64,000 bases of DNA, taken from Halieaceae bacterium UBA4452 (GTDB lineage: Bacteria; Pseudomonadota; Gammaproteobacteria; Pseudomonadales; Halieaceae). The notes under the pieces are model-generated. The model saw only the letters and a program-made list of their open reading frames with translations, was not told the origin of the DNA and did not search any database. Each line of letters begins with the position of its first letter. Positions within the stretch are counted from its first letter, which is position 1. This document shows positions 17,718 through 27,125 of this stretch, in pieces. The stretch covers positions 1-64,000 of the forward strand of contig DGPA01000044.1 of assembly GCA_002389505.1 (NCBI GenBank), given 5' to 3'. The position numbers were made by a program, and so were the translations under genes.

Positions 17718-20393
17718 CTAGAAGACCATGCGTCCCTGTAGATACCAAGTGCCGCCATTGAAGCCAAATGGGCTGTCTTCGGGGTACAGCTGGCCCAGGC
17801 TGCCAGGGTTCGGCGTTTTGTCCGGATACTCGTCGAACAAATTCTCCACACCGACGACCACTTCAAGTGACTCGGTCAGCTGGTAGGCCACTTGTGCGTC
17901 AACTAAGGTAGCTGCGTCGACGTCATAGCCGTTACCCGTAGACTCCCAAGGCCCATAATAGTTGGCGCGTAATAACGTACGCCACTTACCCTGGGTATGT
18001 GACCAGGCTACATTGCCCTTGATGTTGGGCAATAAGTCCTCTAGCGCCGCGACTCGGCCACTGTTGATAGGGTTAATTGTTCCGCGATCAGTGACTTCGG
18101 TGTCGTTGTAATTAAACGCCACCGTCACGGCGGAACTGCCGCTCATGAAGTCGAAGTCCATGTTACCCACGACGTCGATACCTCTGGTATCGGTGCTAAA
18201 GCCATTAGTAAAAAACCGGAACTCCGCCAGATCATCCAAGCCAACGAAGTCTTGGCGGTCGATGACGCCCGAAGAGTCCAAGCCAGTCAATGCTTCCGAT
18301 ACCGAGCCGTAGCTTGTGCCGCCACCGGCAAAGTTGAGCGCGTCGAGGAAGTCAACATTTGCACCTAGCGCGATACGATCTTCTACTCTGATGTCATAGT
18401 AGTCGATAGTCCAGCTTGCGTTACCAACGTCAAAGGCCACCCCGATGGAAAAGTTGTCGGCTTCTTCTGGACCGAGCTGAGGACGACCATTGCCCGCGCT
18501 TTCAACGAAATCTGCCGCCAATTGCCCGGCCGGAGAGGACAGCGGGAGCGTTCCCTGGTCAACTAACACACCGGCAACGCTTTGGGTGGTAACGTTAGTA
18601 ATGTTGGCCTGACCAGCGGTCGGTGCGTGAAAGCCTGTGGAAAACGCCGCGCGGATACGAAACCAGTCGGTAACGTGGAAGATTCCGGCTAACTTATAGT
18701 TGGTGGTACTGTCGAAGTTGCTGAACTCTTCCCGGCGTACTGCGGCCTGGAGGGTCAAGCTGTCAGAGACGTCGGCCTCAAGATCGATATAAATGGCCGT
18801 GTTATCTTGCTCGGCAGAGGTGTTACTGGGGAAACCACCAAAACCGTTTGAGCTCGACGAGAAGCCCTGGTCTGCGAGTGGGCCCAGCGCATAGGATGCC
18901 GGATCACCCGCGTACAGATCGAATTCTTCTTCACGGTATTCAGCACCGAAGGCAATACTCAAATCCGATGCGAAACCGACGTCAATGCCGTAGCTAAAAT
19001 TGGCGTTATAGACGGTTTCAGTCTGTTTTTGGCCGCCGGGGGTGAAATCTCGAGGGGTTGCTGGACCTAGAGAGGCGTTGATGGTGTTGCGGATGGAGAA
19101 ATCGGTGCGGTTTGAGCCGCGTTGAGCGCTGAGATCATAGTTGAGCCCGGTACCCATGGCTACTTTACCGCGAATACCGACGGCAAACGCGGAGTCTTCA
19201 TTGTCACCACCAAAGCGGGGCACGAAGCCGGCTGGGATGGTTTCAATGAAGGAAAAGCAGTTGTCGCTAGCGGTCACATCGGCTAGGAAAGTCGGGTTTG
19301 GGTTGACACCACCGGCGCCGCCTAGGGGGATACCGTCAATGCAGCTGCTGCCGCCGTCGAGATCGCCCACGAGTACTGAGGGTACGCCGCTGCTGCTGGC
19401 TAAGCCTGTCAAGGGATCCACGGTGGGACCCTTGTAGACTCCGCCCCGTTGACCGCTTGGGCCGCCGACAACATTGCGGTAAAAGAAGCCGCCTTCCACT
19501 GACCGCTCAGCGTAGTTACCAAAGGCGTACAGTTCAGTGCTGTCATTGAGCTCAATGGCCGCGTTAAACAGTAGTTTACCATCGTCTTCGACGTCGGGAG
19601 AGCCCCAATAGTGTGGTACCTCGCCCGTGTAGCTGTTGATCGCTTGATAATCACTGACCGGTGAATAACCATTGGCTTGAGCAAAAGCAACGTCGTTACG
19701 CACCACCGAACGGACAGTGCCCTCGGCATCGCGCATCTCGCCAGTGATATTTAAAAAGCCGCTATCCCCCAATGGCAGTCCAACATTGGCCGAGATGAGA
19801 TAGTTGTCGCCATCGCCTTCGAAGGTCGATGCGTGACGGGCAACAATTTCGAAACCCTCGGCGTCGTCACGAAGAATAAAGTTCAGAACCCCCGCAATGG
19901 CATCTGAACCATACTGTGATGATGCGCCATCGCGTAGAACTTCGATTCGCTTTAATCCCAAGGCGGGAATAGCGGCTAAATCGACCCCCTGAGAACCATC
20001 AGAAATGCCACCGCCTAAAAACGCAATAATTGATCCACGGTGCCGGCGCTTGCCGTTGACCAGAACGAGGACGTTGTCTGGGGAGAGGCCGCGTAGATTG
20101 GGTGGACGTGAAATAGTGGCCGCGTCGCTAATCGGTTGGGTGTTGACGTTAAAGGAGGGAACTTGGGTTCGCAACATATCTTGGATGTCGGTTGAGCCGT
20201 TAATACGGAAGTCGGCGCCACTGATAACATCGACAGCTACTGGAGAATCCGCCGCCGATCGATCGGACAGTCGGGTACCGGTAACAATGATTTCTTCGAG
20301 TGCCTCGGTTTGCGCGATGGCCACTTGAGCCATTGACACGGCCAGTGCGAGGGTGGTGACGCTAAAACCGCGTCGGCTTACTAGGTTTCTCAT
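17718..20393 (-). CDS. TonB-dependent outer-membrane receptor
   Basis: TonB-dependent receptor, 891 aa, for energy-driven uptake of a large or scarce substrate. Signal peptide to about residue 27 (VAIAQ), TonB-box-like EEIIVTG, plug domain (residues 40-170; LRGLSPDNVLVLVNGKRR, IEVLRDGASSQYGSDAIAGV), then a 22-strand barrel ending with the outer-membrane terminal Phe (GRMVF). The extended plug resembles receptors commonly found beside amidohydrolases and peptidases in marine Gammaproteobacteria. It lies downstream of an exported YtcJ-type amidohydrolase in the same direction, with a 406-base leader between. The ligand is unknown; a peptide-like, amide or carbohydrate compound is possible from context. 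Confidence 0.94.
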   Translation of the reverse strand: MRNLVSRRGFSVTTLALAVSMAQVAIAQTEALEEIIVTGTRLSDRSAADSPVAVDVISGADFRINGSTDIQDMLRTQVPSFNVNTQPISDAATISRPPNLRGLSPDNVLVLVNGKRRHRGSIIAFLGGGISDGSQGVDLAAIPALGLKRIEVLRDGASSQYGSDAIAGVLNFILRDDAEGFEIVARHASTFEGDGDNYLISANVGLPLGDSGFLNITGEMRDAEGTVRSVVRNDVAFAQANGYSPVSDYQAINSYTGEVPHYWGSPDVEDDGKLLFNAAIELNDSTELYAFGNYAERSVEGGFFYRNVVGGPSGQRGGVYKGPTVDPLTGLASSSGVPSVLVGDLDGGSSCIDGIPLGGAGGVNPNPTFLADVTASDNCFSFIETIPAGFVPRFGGDNEDSAFAVGIRGKVAMGTGLNYDLSAQRGSNRTDFSIRNTINASLGPATPRDFTPGGQKQTETVYNANFSYGIDVGFASDLSIAFGAEYREEEFDLYAGDPASYALGPLADQGFSSSSNGFGGFPSNTSAEQDNTAIYIDLEADVSDSLTLQAAVRREEFSNFDSTTNYKLAGIFHVTDWFRIRAAFSTGFHAPTAGQANITNVTTQSVAGVLVDQGTLPLSSPAGQLAADFVESAGNGRPQLGPEEADNFSIGVAFDVGNASWTIDYYDIRVEDRIALGANVDFLDALNFAGGGTSYGSVSEALTGLDSSGVIDRQDFVGLDDLAEFRFFTNGFSTDTRGIDVVGNMDFDFMSGSSAVTVAFNYNDTEVTDRGTINPINSGRVAALEDLLPNIKGNVAWSHTQGKWRTLLRANYYGPWESTGNGYDVDAATLVDAQVAYQLTESLEVVVGVENLFDEYPDKTPNPGSLGQLYPEDSPFGFNGGTWYLQGRMVF

Positions 20394-20799
20394 AGGTGGA
20401 TTCCTTCCATGCAGGGAGCTTGATGTTAGCGGCTAGCAACGCTTGCCAAAAGGGGAAAAGGCAGTACGCAACACCGGACAGGATTATCACGTAAATGGCC
20501 CCAGGGCGGTGTAGTAAACAATGGTAATATTGCGCCGTCGTAGGCTGTGAGCTTGCGGGGGTAGTAGATGACAGCGCCGTCGTCGTCGATGCGCGACTGT
20601 CCCCCTGAGTTGCCGTACGGACAACCCGTGAATTGACAGCCTACAAAGTGGTCAGCCTGCCGGATCGCCTGACTAAACCTCGACGAGGGCGGGGAGGCAG
20701 CTCGCTCCCTAGGGAATGACAACAGCGTCCGGGACGTTCGAGCTATTGAGCGCTGTATGAGCAAAGGACGGCGGTTATACGATGAGGCGACCCGCAGGG
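20394..20799. other. 406-base leader region of the TonB receptor gene
   Basis: A minus-strand open frame of 112 codons (20426-20764) has Arg/Ser/Pro-rich content with no domain and no ribosome binding site, and was not accepted as a gene. The region should hold the receptor promoter; a GATAAT hexamer occurs on the minus strand near 20489 but lacks a convincing -35 partner. No small-RNA or riboswitch fold was recognised. Confidence 0.4.
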
Positions 20800-22530
20800 C
20801 TATTTTGGCAGCTGATGAGTCCCGCGCTCATACACTATCTCGCCGTCAACCAGCGTCATGAACACCTGCGTCGCTAGTAGTGACGGTTCGGGAATGGCCA
20901 TAATGTCTTGGGTGAGTACGGTCATATCGGCACGTTTACCTTTGGTAATGGACCCGGTTGATTGTTCAGAGAAGCCGGCGTGAGCGTTCCACAAGGTCAT
21001 ACTCGCCAGCGCTTGTGCTCGCGTCAGGCGTTGAGTCGCTTCGAATCCGTCCCGGGGCTGCCCGGCCAAGGTTTTGCGCGTCACTGCCGCATAAAAATTG
21101 GCAATTGGGTTAATGGGTTCTACCGGCACGTCGGTCCCGTTGGCCAGCGCGACACCCGCGTCTAAAAAGCTGCGCCACCTGTAGGCCTCGCGTTGAATCC
21201 GCGCTTCACCCAAGCGATCAATCGCCCATGGCCGGTCAGAGCTCAGGTGGATTGATTGAATGGAGGCCGTGACGCCTAGATCGGCAAAGCGCTGAATGTC
21301 GTCGGCCTGTACATGTTGCGAGTGCTCGATTCGATAGCGATGATCCTGGGCTGGCGCGCTTATCGCCTCAATGGCGTCGAGGACCTCAGTATTGGCTTTA
21401 TCGCCTATGGCATGGGTGTTTACCTGCCAGCCGTTGGTGGCCGCCCTCGACATTAGCTGGGTGAGGCGCGCGGCGTCGTAGGTCTGTACCCCCAATGTGC
21501 TGGGATCATCAGTGTAGGGAGCGTGCAGCCACGCTGTGCGGGAGCCGAGAGCACCATCCATCACCACTTTAAAGGACGCTAGGGTGAAGCGGCTATTCCC
21601 AGACGCAATGATCGGTGCTTGTGCCAGCCAGTGGCTGACCAGCTGCGTGTCCTGAGCATTGACCATGGTATACAGTCGTAATTTTAACAATCCCTCTTGA
21701 TCAAGGGCTCGCTGAGCGGCTATTTCCACGGCCCCTGCGCCCGCATCGTGAAACCCTGTAATACCCCAGGAAAAAGCATGCTCCTGGGCGGTCAGTATGG
21801 CTTCCCGTGCGCTCGCCTCAGTCAGTGCCGTCAGGGCTGAGGTCAAGCCGACGGCATTTTCGTGAAGTATCCCGGTGGGCTCGCCATCCGCGTCACGGAC
21901 GATGACGCCGCCCGCAGGCGCTGTTGTCGCCGATGTTATGCTCAAAAGTGCCATTGCAGCAGCATTGACCAGCGCGGAGTGCCCGTTCGCATGACCGAGC
22001 ACCACCGGATGATGTGGGCTGATCTGCGATAGTGCATGGTGGGTGGGGAAACCGTTGATGTTGGGTGTTGGTAGTTCCGACCATTTACTCTGATGCCATC
22101 CGCGACCTTCAATGAGCTTGCCTGGCGGTGCTTTCTCGACCGCCCGCGCGACTTGCTCAATGACATCTTGATAGGAGTCGGCGACGGTTAAGTCAATATG
22201 ATTGAGCGCGCGACCCAGGCTGGCGAGGTGGCCATGCCCTTCAATGAACCCCGGGTAGGCAATGTTAGTTCCGAGCTCTATGCGCTGGTGTTCGCCGCCC
22301 ACTAGATCCTTGGCGGTCTCCAAATCGCCCGTGTAATGAAAGACACCATCGCGTATCACTACAGCCTCTACCACTTGTGGCGCTGCGTTGATGCCGTCCA
22401 TCGCCTGTGCACCGGTGTAAATAGTGCCGGAGATGAGCCACTCTTGGGCGTGGCCAACGGTAGTGATGCTACTCGCCAACCCGAGGATGAATAACCGTTT
22501 GACGGCTTTGCATTTTTGGCTAATGCCCAT
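20800..22530 (-). CDS. Exported YtcJ-type amidohydrolase (first copy)
   Basis: Amidohydrolase of the YtcJ/AepA-like (amidohydrolase_3) family, 576 aa, metal-dependent hydrolase in a TIM barrel. A signal peptide (FILGLASSITTVGHA) indicates export. Metal-binding HxH is in YPGFIEGHGHL (about residue 92); further signatures are VMDGALGSRTAWL, NTHAIGDKANTEVLD, RIEHSQH and NGTDVPVEPINP. The C-terminus has GKRADMTVLTQD, typical of the family's beta-sandwich. Substrates of the family are poorly known; N-substituted amides and formamides have been reported. A second gene of the same family lies at 24026-25732, with an amino-acid permease between. It is transcribed toward the TonB receptor. Confidence 0.9.
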   Translation of the reverse strand: MGISQKCKAVKRLFILGLASSITTVGHAQEWLISGTIYTGAQAMDGINAAPQVVEAVVIRDGVFHYTGDLETAKDLVGGEHQRIELGTNIAYPGFIEGHGHLASLGRALNHIDLTVADSYQDVIEQVARAVEKAPPGKLIEGRGWHQSKWSELPTPNINGFPTHHALSQISPHHPVVLGHANGHSALVNAAAMALLSITSATTAPAGGVIVRDADGEPTGILHENAVGLTSALTALTEASAREAILTAQEHAFSWGITGFHDAGAGAVEIAAQRALDQEGLLKLRLYTMVNAQDTQLVSHWLAQAPIIASGNSRFTLASFKVVMDGALGSRTAWLHAPYTDDPSTLGVQTYDAARLTQLMSRAATNGWQVNTHAIGDKANTEVLDAIEAISAPAQDHRYRIEHSQHVQADDIQRFADLGVTASIQSIHLSSDRPWAIDRLGEARIQREAYRWRSFLDAGVALANGTDVPVEPINPIANFYAAVTRKTLAGQPRDGFEATQRLTRAQALASMTLWNAHAGFSEQSTGSITKGKRADMTVLTQDIMAIPEPSLLATQVFMTLVDGEIVYERGTHQLPK

Positions 22531-22693
22531 AGTGATGGTTCCACAATTAAAGACGGTGTAACTATAGCGGTTAACCGCGATGCAAGGCGAGTGCCCCCAT
22601 TGGCCTAAAATTGTTGTTTAATAACAAGGGGTGTCATCGGGATGACCTGTCTCGCGGGGCTTTTATACAGGAACGTTTACAAGGGAACGTTTT
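22531..22693. promoter_or_regulatory. Divergent control region with palindromes
   Basis: 163 bases between the divergent amidohydrolase and permease. Seen directly: a perfect 12-base palindrome GCGGTTAACCGC (22567-22578); inverted repeat GTCATC-GG-GATGAC (22633-22646); and direct repeat GGAACGTTT at 22670-22678 and 22684-22692, just before the permease start. These are operator candidates; no regulator gene is nearby. Confidence 0.45.
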
Positions 22694-23986
22694 TTGAACA
22701 CATACTCGGCACGAGTGGCAACGGCGGTTGTCATTGCCAATATGGTGGGAACGGGGGTGTTTACCTCGCTAGGTTTTCAGCTATTAGCCATTGACTCCAC
22801 CAGCGCCATTCTTTGGCTATGGGCTATTGGTGGACTGTGCGCGTTATGCGGCGCGTTGTGCTACGCAGAGTTGGGCGCCCGTCATGTCGGTTCGGGGGGT
22901 GAAACCCATTTTCTTACCGAGCTGGTGCACCCTTACGCGGGGTTTGTATCAGGTTGCGTGTCGGCGACCGTTGGCTTCGCCGCGCCCATCGCTCTGGCCT
23001 CACTGACCTTTGGCGCTTATTTGGCAACCGCATTTCCAGCGCTACCGGCTCGGGTCAGCGCGAGCTTGCTTATTGGCACGCTCGTGCTTTTGCACAGTCG
23101 GAGTCGACGCGAAAGCGCGCAAGGGCAGTTTGCACTGACGGTGCTGAAGCTAGGTTTGATCTTGGTTTTTATTGCTGCCGCGCTGATCGCGGGTGGAGAC
23201 TATTCCACACAGCTGACGGGTGATCCGTTTACAGGATTACGTGACATGACGTCGGCGTCTGGGGCAGTGGCACTTATCTATGTGATGTATGCCTACTCGG
23301 GTTGGAATGCAGCGACCTATATCGCGGGGGAGCTAAGTAATCCCCAGCGAGACTTACCGCGAGCGTTGATAACGGGGTGCCTGACAGTCACCCTTATTTA
23401 TGTTGCACTCAATGCGGTATTTCTCATGGCGGCCCCTGTCGAAAAATTACGGGGGGAAGTTGAAATTGCTTATATCGTTGCCGATTATGTGTTGGGCGAT
23501 CAAGGCGCTTTTATTGTATCGATATTGCTTTCAGGTATTTTAATTTCGACGGTCAGCGCAATGATTATGGCAGGACCCCGGGCTTTACATCGTTTAGGCG
23601 AAGATTATCCAGCGTTTAGTTTACTGGGCCAATCGAAGGCAGGCGGGGTTCCTGTCAACGCGATCATTTTTATGGGGGTAATGGCGCTGGGTTTTTTATG
23701 GAGTTCAACCTTCGAAAAAATACTGTTGTTCTCTGGTTTTGTCATGGCGACGAACACGTTTGTGACAGTGCTCGCAGTATTCATTAGCCGGCGTCGGCAG
23801 CCGAGCAGCCCAATATTTGGCATGCCGCTATACCCTTTGCCCGCCATTTTATTTTTGCTGATCACGGGATGGACTCTTGCCTATACTGCGATGCAATTTC
23901 CCTCTCAGGTGTTGCTCGCTTTGCTGGTGATGGGCGTGGGGTATCCGATTTTCGTGCTATTCAAAGACACACCACCCAAGGCGTAG
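22694..23986 (+). CDS. APC-family amino acid permease
   Basis: Inner-membrane amino acid/polyamine/organocation transporter, 430 aa with about 12 helices. The first helix has the substrate-binding glycine motif ANMVGTGVFTS; helix 6 has YSGWNAATYIAGE. It starts with TTG at 22694 (AAGGGA at 22681-22686); the usual first-helix position confirms the start. It is divergent from one YtcJ-type amidohydrolase and converges on another, so it may import amino compounds released by these exported enzymes. The substrate is not identifiable. Confidence 0.88.
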   Translation: MNTYSARVATAVVIANMVGTGVFTSLGFQLLAIDSTSAILWLWAIGGLCALCGALCYAELGARHVGSGGETHFLTELVHPYAGFVSGCVSATVGFAAPIALASLTFGAYLATAFPALPARVSASLLIGTLVLLHSRSRRESAQGQFALTVLKLGLILVFIAAALIAGGDYSTQLTGDPFTGLRDMTSASGAVALIYVMYAYSGWNAATYIAGELSNPQRDLPRALITGCLTVTLIYVALNAVFLMAAPVEKLRGEVEIAYIVADYVLGDQGAFIVSILLSGILISTVSAMIMAGPRALHRLGEDYPAFSLLGQSKAGGVPVNAIIFMGVMALGFLWSSTFEKILLFSGFVMATNTFVTVLAVFISRRRQPSSPIFGMPLYPLPAILFLLITGWTLAYTAMQFPSQVLLALLVMGVGYPIFVLFKDTPPKA

Positions 23987-24025
23987 AGGGGGTCGGTTGA
24001 TGGCTTGGCGCTGTCTCGCTCAAGC

Positions 24026-25732
24026 TCACTCAAGGCTATTCTTTTGATACGTGACGTTGCCTGCGACCAAGGTGAGCAGTACTTGTGCTTGCAAAATGTT
24101 GCTAGGCTTGTCGGTCATGAAGTCTGTATCGAACACGCTAAGGTCTGCGGCTTTGCCGACAGCTATGGATCCGCGCTCGGCTTCTTGAAATGCACCGTAG
24201 GCAGGCCACAGCGTCAGCATACGCAGCGCGTCAGCTCGAGACACCGCGAATTCTGGATGCCAGCCGCTATCTCGACTGCCATCGAGCCGAGCCCGACTGA
24301 TGGCGGCATAGAACTCGACGCGTGGATCACCCGCTTCAACAGGGGCATCGGACCCAGCAATGATTCGCAGACCCCGATCTAACAAGGGTTGCCAAGGGTA
24401 GGCGTAGCGGAGGCGGCGCTGTCCTAGTCTGCTCGGCGCGAAATTTAAATCACCGATGGCATGGCTGGGTTGCATGGAGGGGATCACTGATAGCGCCACT
24501 AGTCGCTGTTGATCTTGCGGAGGAATGATTTGCGCGTGTTCTAAACGCCACCGCAGATCTTGCGAGGCCCAGTGTTTTTGGGGCAGCTGCGCCCAGCTTT
24601 GCGCGTACCAGTCCAGTGTCTTGCGTAGCGCTCTATCACCGATGACGTGAGTCATCACTTGTAGCCCCTTGCGCAGTGCTTGATCCAGCACGGGCATTAG
24701 CTCTGCTTGGGTCGTGCGACCCATGAAGCCGAGGGAATCGTCATCGGCGTACGGCTCCAATAGTGCCGCACCTCGAGAGCCTAAAGTGCCATCGATAAAG
24801 ACCTTGATGCCCCGGAGCTCAAATAGCCCATCGTCGCTTCGTTCGGGTCCTTGTTCGATCAGCAGCTGCGCCTCAGCAATGGGCACAGCAATGTAGACCC
24901 GGTGGGCCATGTGGCCCTCCCGATGCAGCTCGCGTAACAGAGAAACCTCCCGCCAGGTCATGCCCGCATCGTGGGTTTGAGTCCAACCCATCGCCGCATT
25001 GGCTGCCATACCCAGACGCAAGTTTTCTTTTATATAGGGATCGGTTTCTGAGGGGAGTATGTCGCGAAAGCTGTCCATCGCGCGAGCCAGCACATAACCG
25101 GTCAGATCGCCGTTTTCATCTCGCTCAAAGCGACCCCCTGAAGGATCGGGGGTATGTCGATCGATACCTGCCAGTTCCAGCGCTTTTGAGTTTACCAGCG
25201 CTGACACGCCGTCGGCGCGGGGTAAATAGAGTGGCTTGTTCGCAGTAAAATCATCGACATCATGGCGAGAGAGAAAACGCTGCTCGTCGCGCCACTCTCG
25301 TTCAATCCAACCACGCCCTAAGACCCAGTCGCCCTCAGGTAATGTTGCAGACCATTGCTCGATGCTGGCGAGCGTTGCTGCTAAAGTATTGATACCGAAT
25401 AGGCTCAAGCTGCGGGTGCGTCGACCAACGCCCTCGAGATGCTGGTGGCCATCGGTAAACCCTGGGTACACAAAGGCGCCGGTCAAATCCCAGTGCTGTT
25501 GTGCACCGCACAACCAGGGTTGCGCATCTTTATGACTGCCCACAAAGGCGAATTTACCGTCTTTAATGGCGATGGCTTCAGCCGTCCACTGCACCTCATC
25601 GACGGTGTAGACGGTAGCATTGGCGATAAATACGTCAGCCTGTAGACAGGCTTGGTCAGTATTGCCGTAACTATTATGGGCGCTGAATAATGCCACCCAT
25701 CCCAGAAGGGTGATAGGGAATTTCATGGGCAT
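24026..25732 (-). CDS. Exported YtcJ-type amidohydrolase (second copy)
   Basis: 568-residue amidohydrolase_3 protein, paralogue of 20800-22530. The ATG at 25732 is preceded by GGGGA on the minus strand and gives a signal peptide (ITLLGWVALFSAHNSYG), so it is exported. HxH metal site in YPGFTDGHQHLEGVG; other motifs are VFIDGTLGSRGAALL, MTHVIGDRALRKTLDWY, RLEHAQ and AGSDAPVEAGDPRVEFY. It follows the RidA-like gene by 19 bases, so the two form an operon. The two copies differ in substrate-loop sequence and could process different amides. Its stop codon is 39 bases from that of the convergent permease. Confidence 0.9.
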   Translation of the reverse strand: MPMKFPITLLGWVALFSAHNSYGNTDQACLQADVFIANATVYTVDEVQWTAEAIAIKDGKFAFVGSHKDAQPWLCGAQQHWDLTGAFVYPGFTDGHQHLEGVGRRTRSLSLFGINTLAATLASIEQWSATLPEGDWVLGRGWIEREWRDEQRFLSRHDVDDFTANKPLYLPRADGVSALVNSKALELAGIDRHTPDPSGGRFERDENGDLTGYVLARAMDSFRDILPSETDPYIKENLRLGMAANAAMGWTQTHDAGMTWREVSLLRELHREGHMAHRVYIAVPIAEAQLLIEQGPERSDDGLFELRGIKVFIDGTLGSRGAALLEPYADDDSLGFMGRTTQAELMPVLDQALRKGLQVMTHVIGDRALRKTLDWYAQSWAQLPQKHWASQDLRWRLEHAQIIPPQDQQRLVALSVIPSMQPSHAIGDLNFAPSRLGQRRLRYAYPWQPLLDRGLRIIAGSDAPVEAGDPRVEFYAAISRARLDGSRDSGWHPEFAVSRADALRMLTLWPAYGAFQEAERGSIAVGKAADLSVFDTDFMTDKPSNILQAQVLLTLVAGNVTYQKNSLE

Positions 25733-25751
25733 CGATATCCCCGCAGAGCCA

Positions 25752-26138
25752 TCAGTCAACAGTGGCAATAGCCTCAATTTCTATCATGAGCTCAGGTAGC
25801 GCTAGCGCTTTTACTTCGATAATAGTATCGGCGGGGTAGGGCGCTGAAAACCACTGGCCGCGTAGATCAACAATTTTGTTGAAGTGGCTCATATCGGTGA
25901 GGAATATGGTGACCTTGATGACCTTGGATAGATCGGAGCCCGCCGCCTGTAAGGTACGCTGCAATGATAAAAAAGTCGCTTCCGCCTGGGCGTCAAAGTC
26001 GTCGATACCGACCAATTCACCCGCTTCATTAATGGCAGCATGGCCGGAGAGATAGGCCAGCCCGCTCACCACAAAGCCTGGGGATATTCGGTAAGCGCCG
26101 AGTGGATCGGGATCAAGATGGATGGGCTTTGCTGTCAT
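25752..26138 (-). CDS. RidA-like (Rid/YjgF superfamily) protein without the catalytic Arg
   Basis: 128-residue member of the YjgF/YER057c/UK114 superfamily. It has the family core VVSGLAYLSGHAA, the segment VIKVTIFLTDMSHF (about residue 73) and the C-terminal ALPELMIEIEAIA. True RidA enzymes hydrolyse enamine/imine intermediates from PLP enzymes with an Arg in the PARS/PART segment; here the matching segment is PADTIIEV, lacking that Arg. It therefore belongs to a Rid subfamily of unproven function, not to RidA itself. It is the first gene of a two-gene operon with an exported amidohydrolase, suggesting a role in amino or amide compound turnover. Confidence 0.85.
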   Translation of the reverse strand: MTAKPIHLDPDPLGAYRISPGFVVSGLAYLSGHAAINEAGELVGIDDFDAQAEATFLSLQRTLQAAGSDLSKVIKVTIFLTDMSHFNKIVDLRGQWFSAPYPADTIIEVKALALPELMIEIEAIATVD

Positions 26139-26726
26139 AAGATCGATACTCCATAAGTAGGGGTAATGAGCTGGACGATAATGGGACTCATCGCTCAGTG
26201 GTCTGGCTGCTGGTGGCGATAGCGTAGCAGAAATGCCACGGGCACAACGAGCAAGGCCAGCTCAAATACCCCTCCATCGCTCCTTCAGCGGTCTTTAATG
26301 CGCAGGGTGCTACCAGAATCAGGCCGGAAACCTTCCGTCGAGTTGCCAACGGCTGTCATCGACAGCATGGTCAGAGATTATCGGCGCTCAGTGGATCTGA
26401 CTGGCCCCAATTGTCATATTTTTGTCTATGATATTCAGCAACGGGGTGCTTTGGAGGCAATGGTTGTTTGACTGAGCGAGGATAACCGGTAATATGCGCG
26501 TCGGTGGTATCCGCCGTGCCCTTTCAACCATAAGCTTGTCGATCATTCGTCTAAGCCCCGGCAAGTCAGAGGGCTCAGTCATGATTGACAGCAGGGACCG
26601 AAAAGGAAAAGGATTCACGTGGTGAAGGTCGGTTCGCAGTGCAATCGCTAAAGGGAATGGGCGACTGGGCAGGGTGCAAACTCAGCGGCCATTGGATAGG
26701 ATGCCAGTTCATTTAGGGGGGGGTTC
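26139..26726. other. 588-base region before the nuo operon
   Basis: No intact gene was accepted. A 76-codon minus-strand frame (26388-26618) lacks domain character. Minus-strand fragments at 26195-26377 look like the end of a degraded protein: one reads FRPDSGSTLRIKDR, then TGA, then a Gly-Gly plus hydrophobic helix plus basic tail (see findings). A TTGACA hexamer at 26585-26590 may belong to the nuo promoter, but no good -10 follows at the right distance. A run of eight G (26716-26723) just before nuoA serves as ribosome binding site. Confidence 0.45.
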
Positions 26727-27125
26727 ATGACTGACAGTTTTATCTGGCCGTTTCTTGTTTATCTAGCGGCAGTGTTGGGCCTAGTGATCACTATGCTGGC
26801 GCTGTCCGCCGTGCTGGGTCAGAAGCGTTTAGATCCAGCAACACTTGCACCCTTTGAATCAGGTATTGTCCCGGCCGGCGACTCGAATATGCCGGTGTCA
26901 GTAGAGTTTTATTTGGTCGCTATCTTCTTCGTGCTATTTGACCTAGAAACGGTATTTGTGTTCGCTTGGGCTGTCGCGTTCTATGAGCTGGGTTGGGCCG
27001 GATACGCGGCAATTTCGGTGTTTACTTTTGTGCTGATCGTGGCGCTCATTTATGCCTGGCGTCTGGGTGTGCTTGAATGGGGACGCAAGACCCGTGTTGG
27101 CTTAGATGAGGAGAAAGACTTGTGA
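26727..27125 (+). CDS. nuoA: NADH dehydrogenase I subunit A
   Basis: Membrane subunit NuoA of complex I, 132 aa with three hydrophobic helices. Characteristic features: [20 protein letters not shown] and [11 protein letters not shown], containing the conserved acidic residues of the ND3-type loop at the interface with the peripheral arm. First gene of a 13-gene operon in the order usual for Gammaproteobacteria. The start at 26727 follows a poly-G ribosome binding site. Its end overlaps nuoB by four bases (GTGA). Confidence 0.97.
   Translation: MTDSFIWPFLVYLAAVLGLVITMLALSAVLGQKRLDPATLAPFESGIVPAGDSNMPVSVEFYLVAIFFVLFDLETVFVFAWAVAFYELGWAGYAAISVFTFVLIVALIYAWRLGVLEWGRKTRVGLDEEKDL

Noticed and set aside
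20558..20600. Similarity between 20558-20580 and 51345-51367 (GGTAGTAGATGA.. versus GGTGGTAGATGA..)
   Set aside because: Only about 15 of 19 bases agree and the flanks differ; not enough to call a repeat family.
20426..20764. Minus-strand 112-codon open frame upstream of the TonB receptor
   Set aside because: No ribosome binding site, no domain, unusual composition; treated as leader sequence.
24005..24382. Plus-strand 125-codon open frame after the permease
   Set aside because: Antisense to the second YtcJ-type amidohydrolase and without conserved character.
26388..26618. Minus-strand 76-codon open frame before nuoA
   Set aside because: No family similarity and no translation signal; chance frame is more likely.
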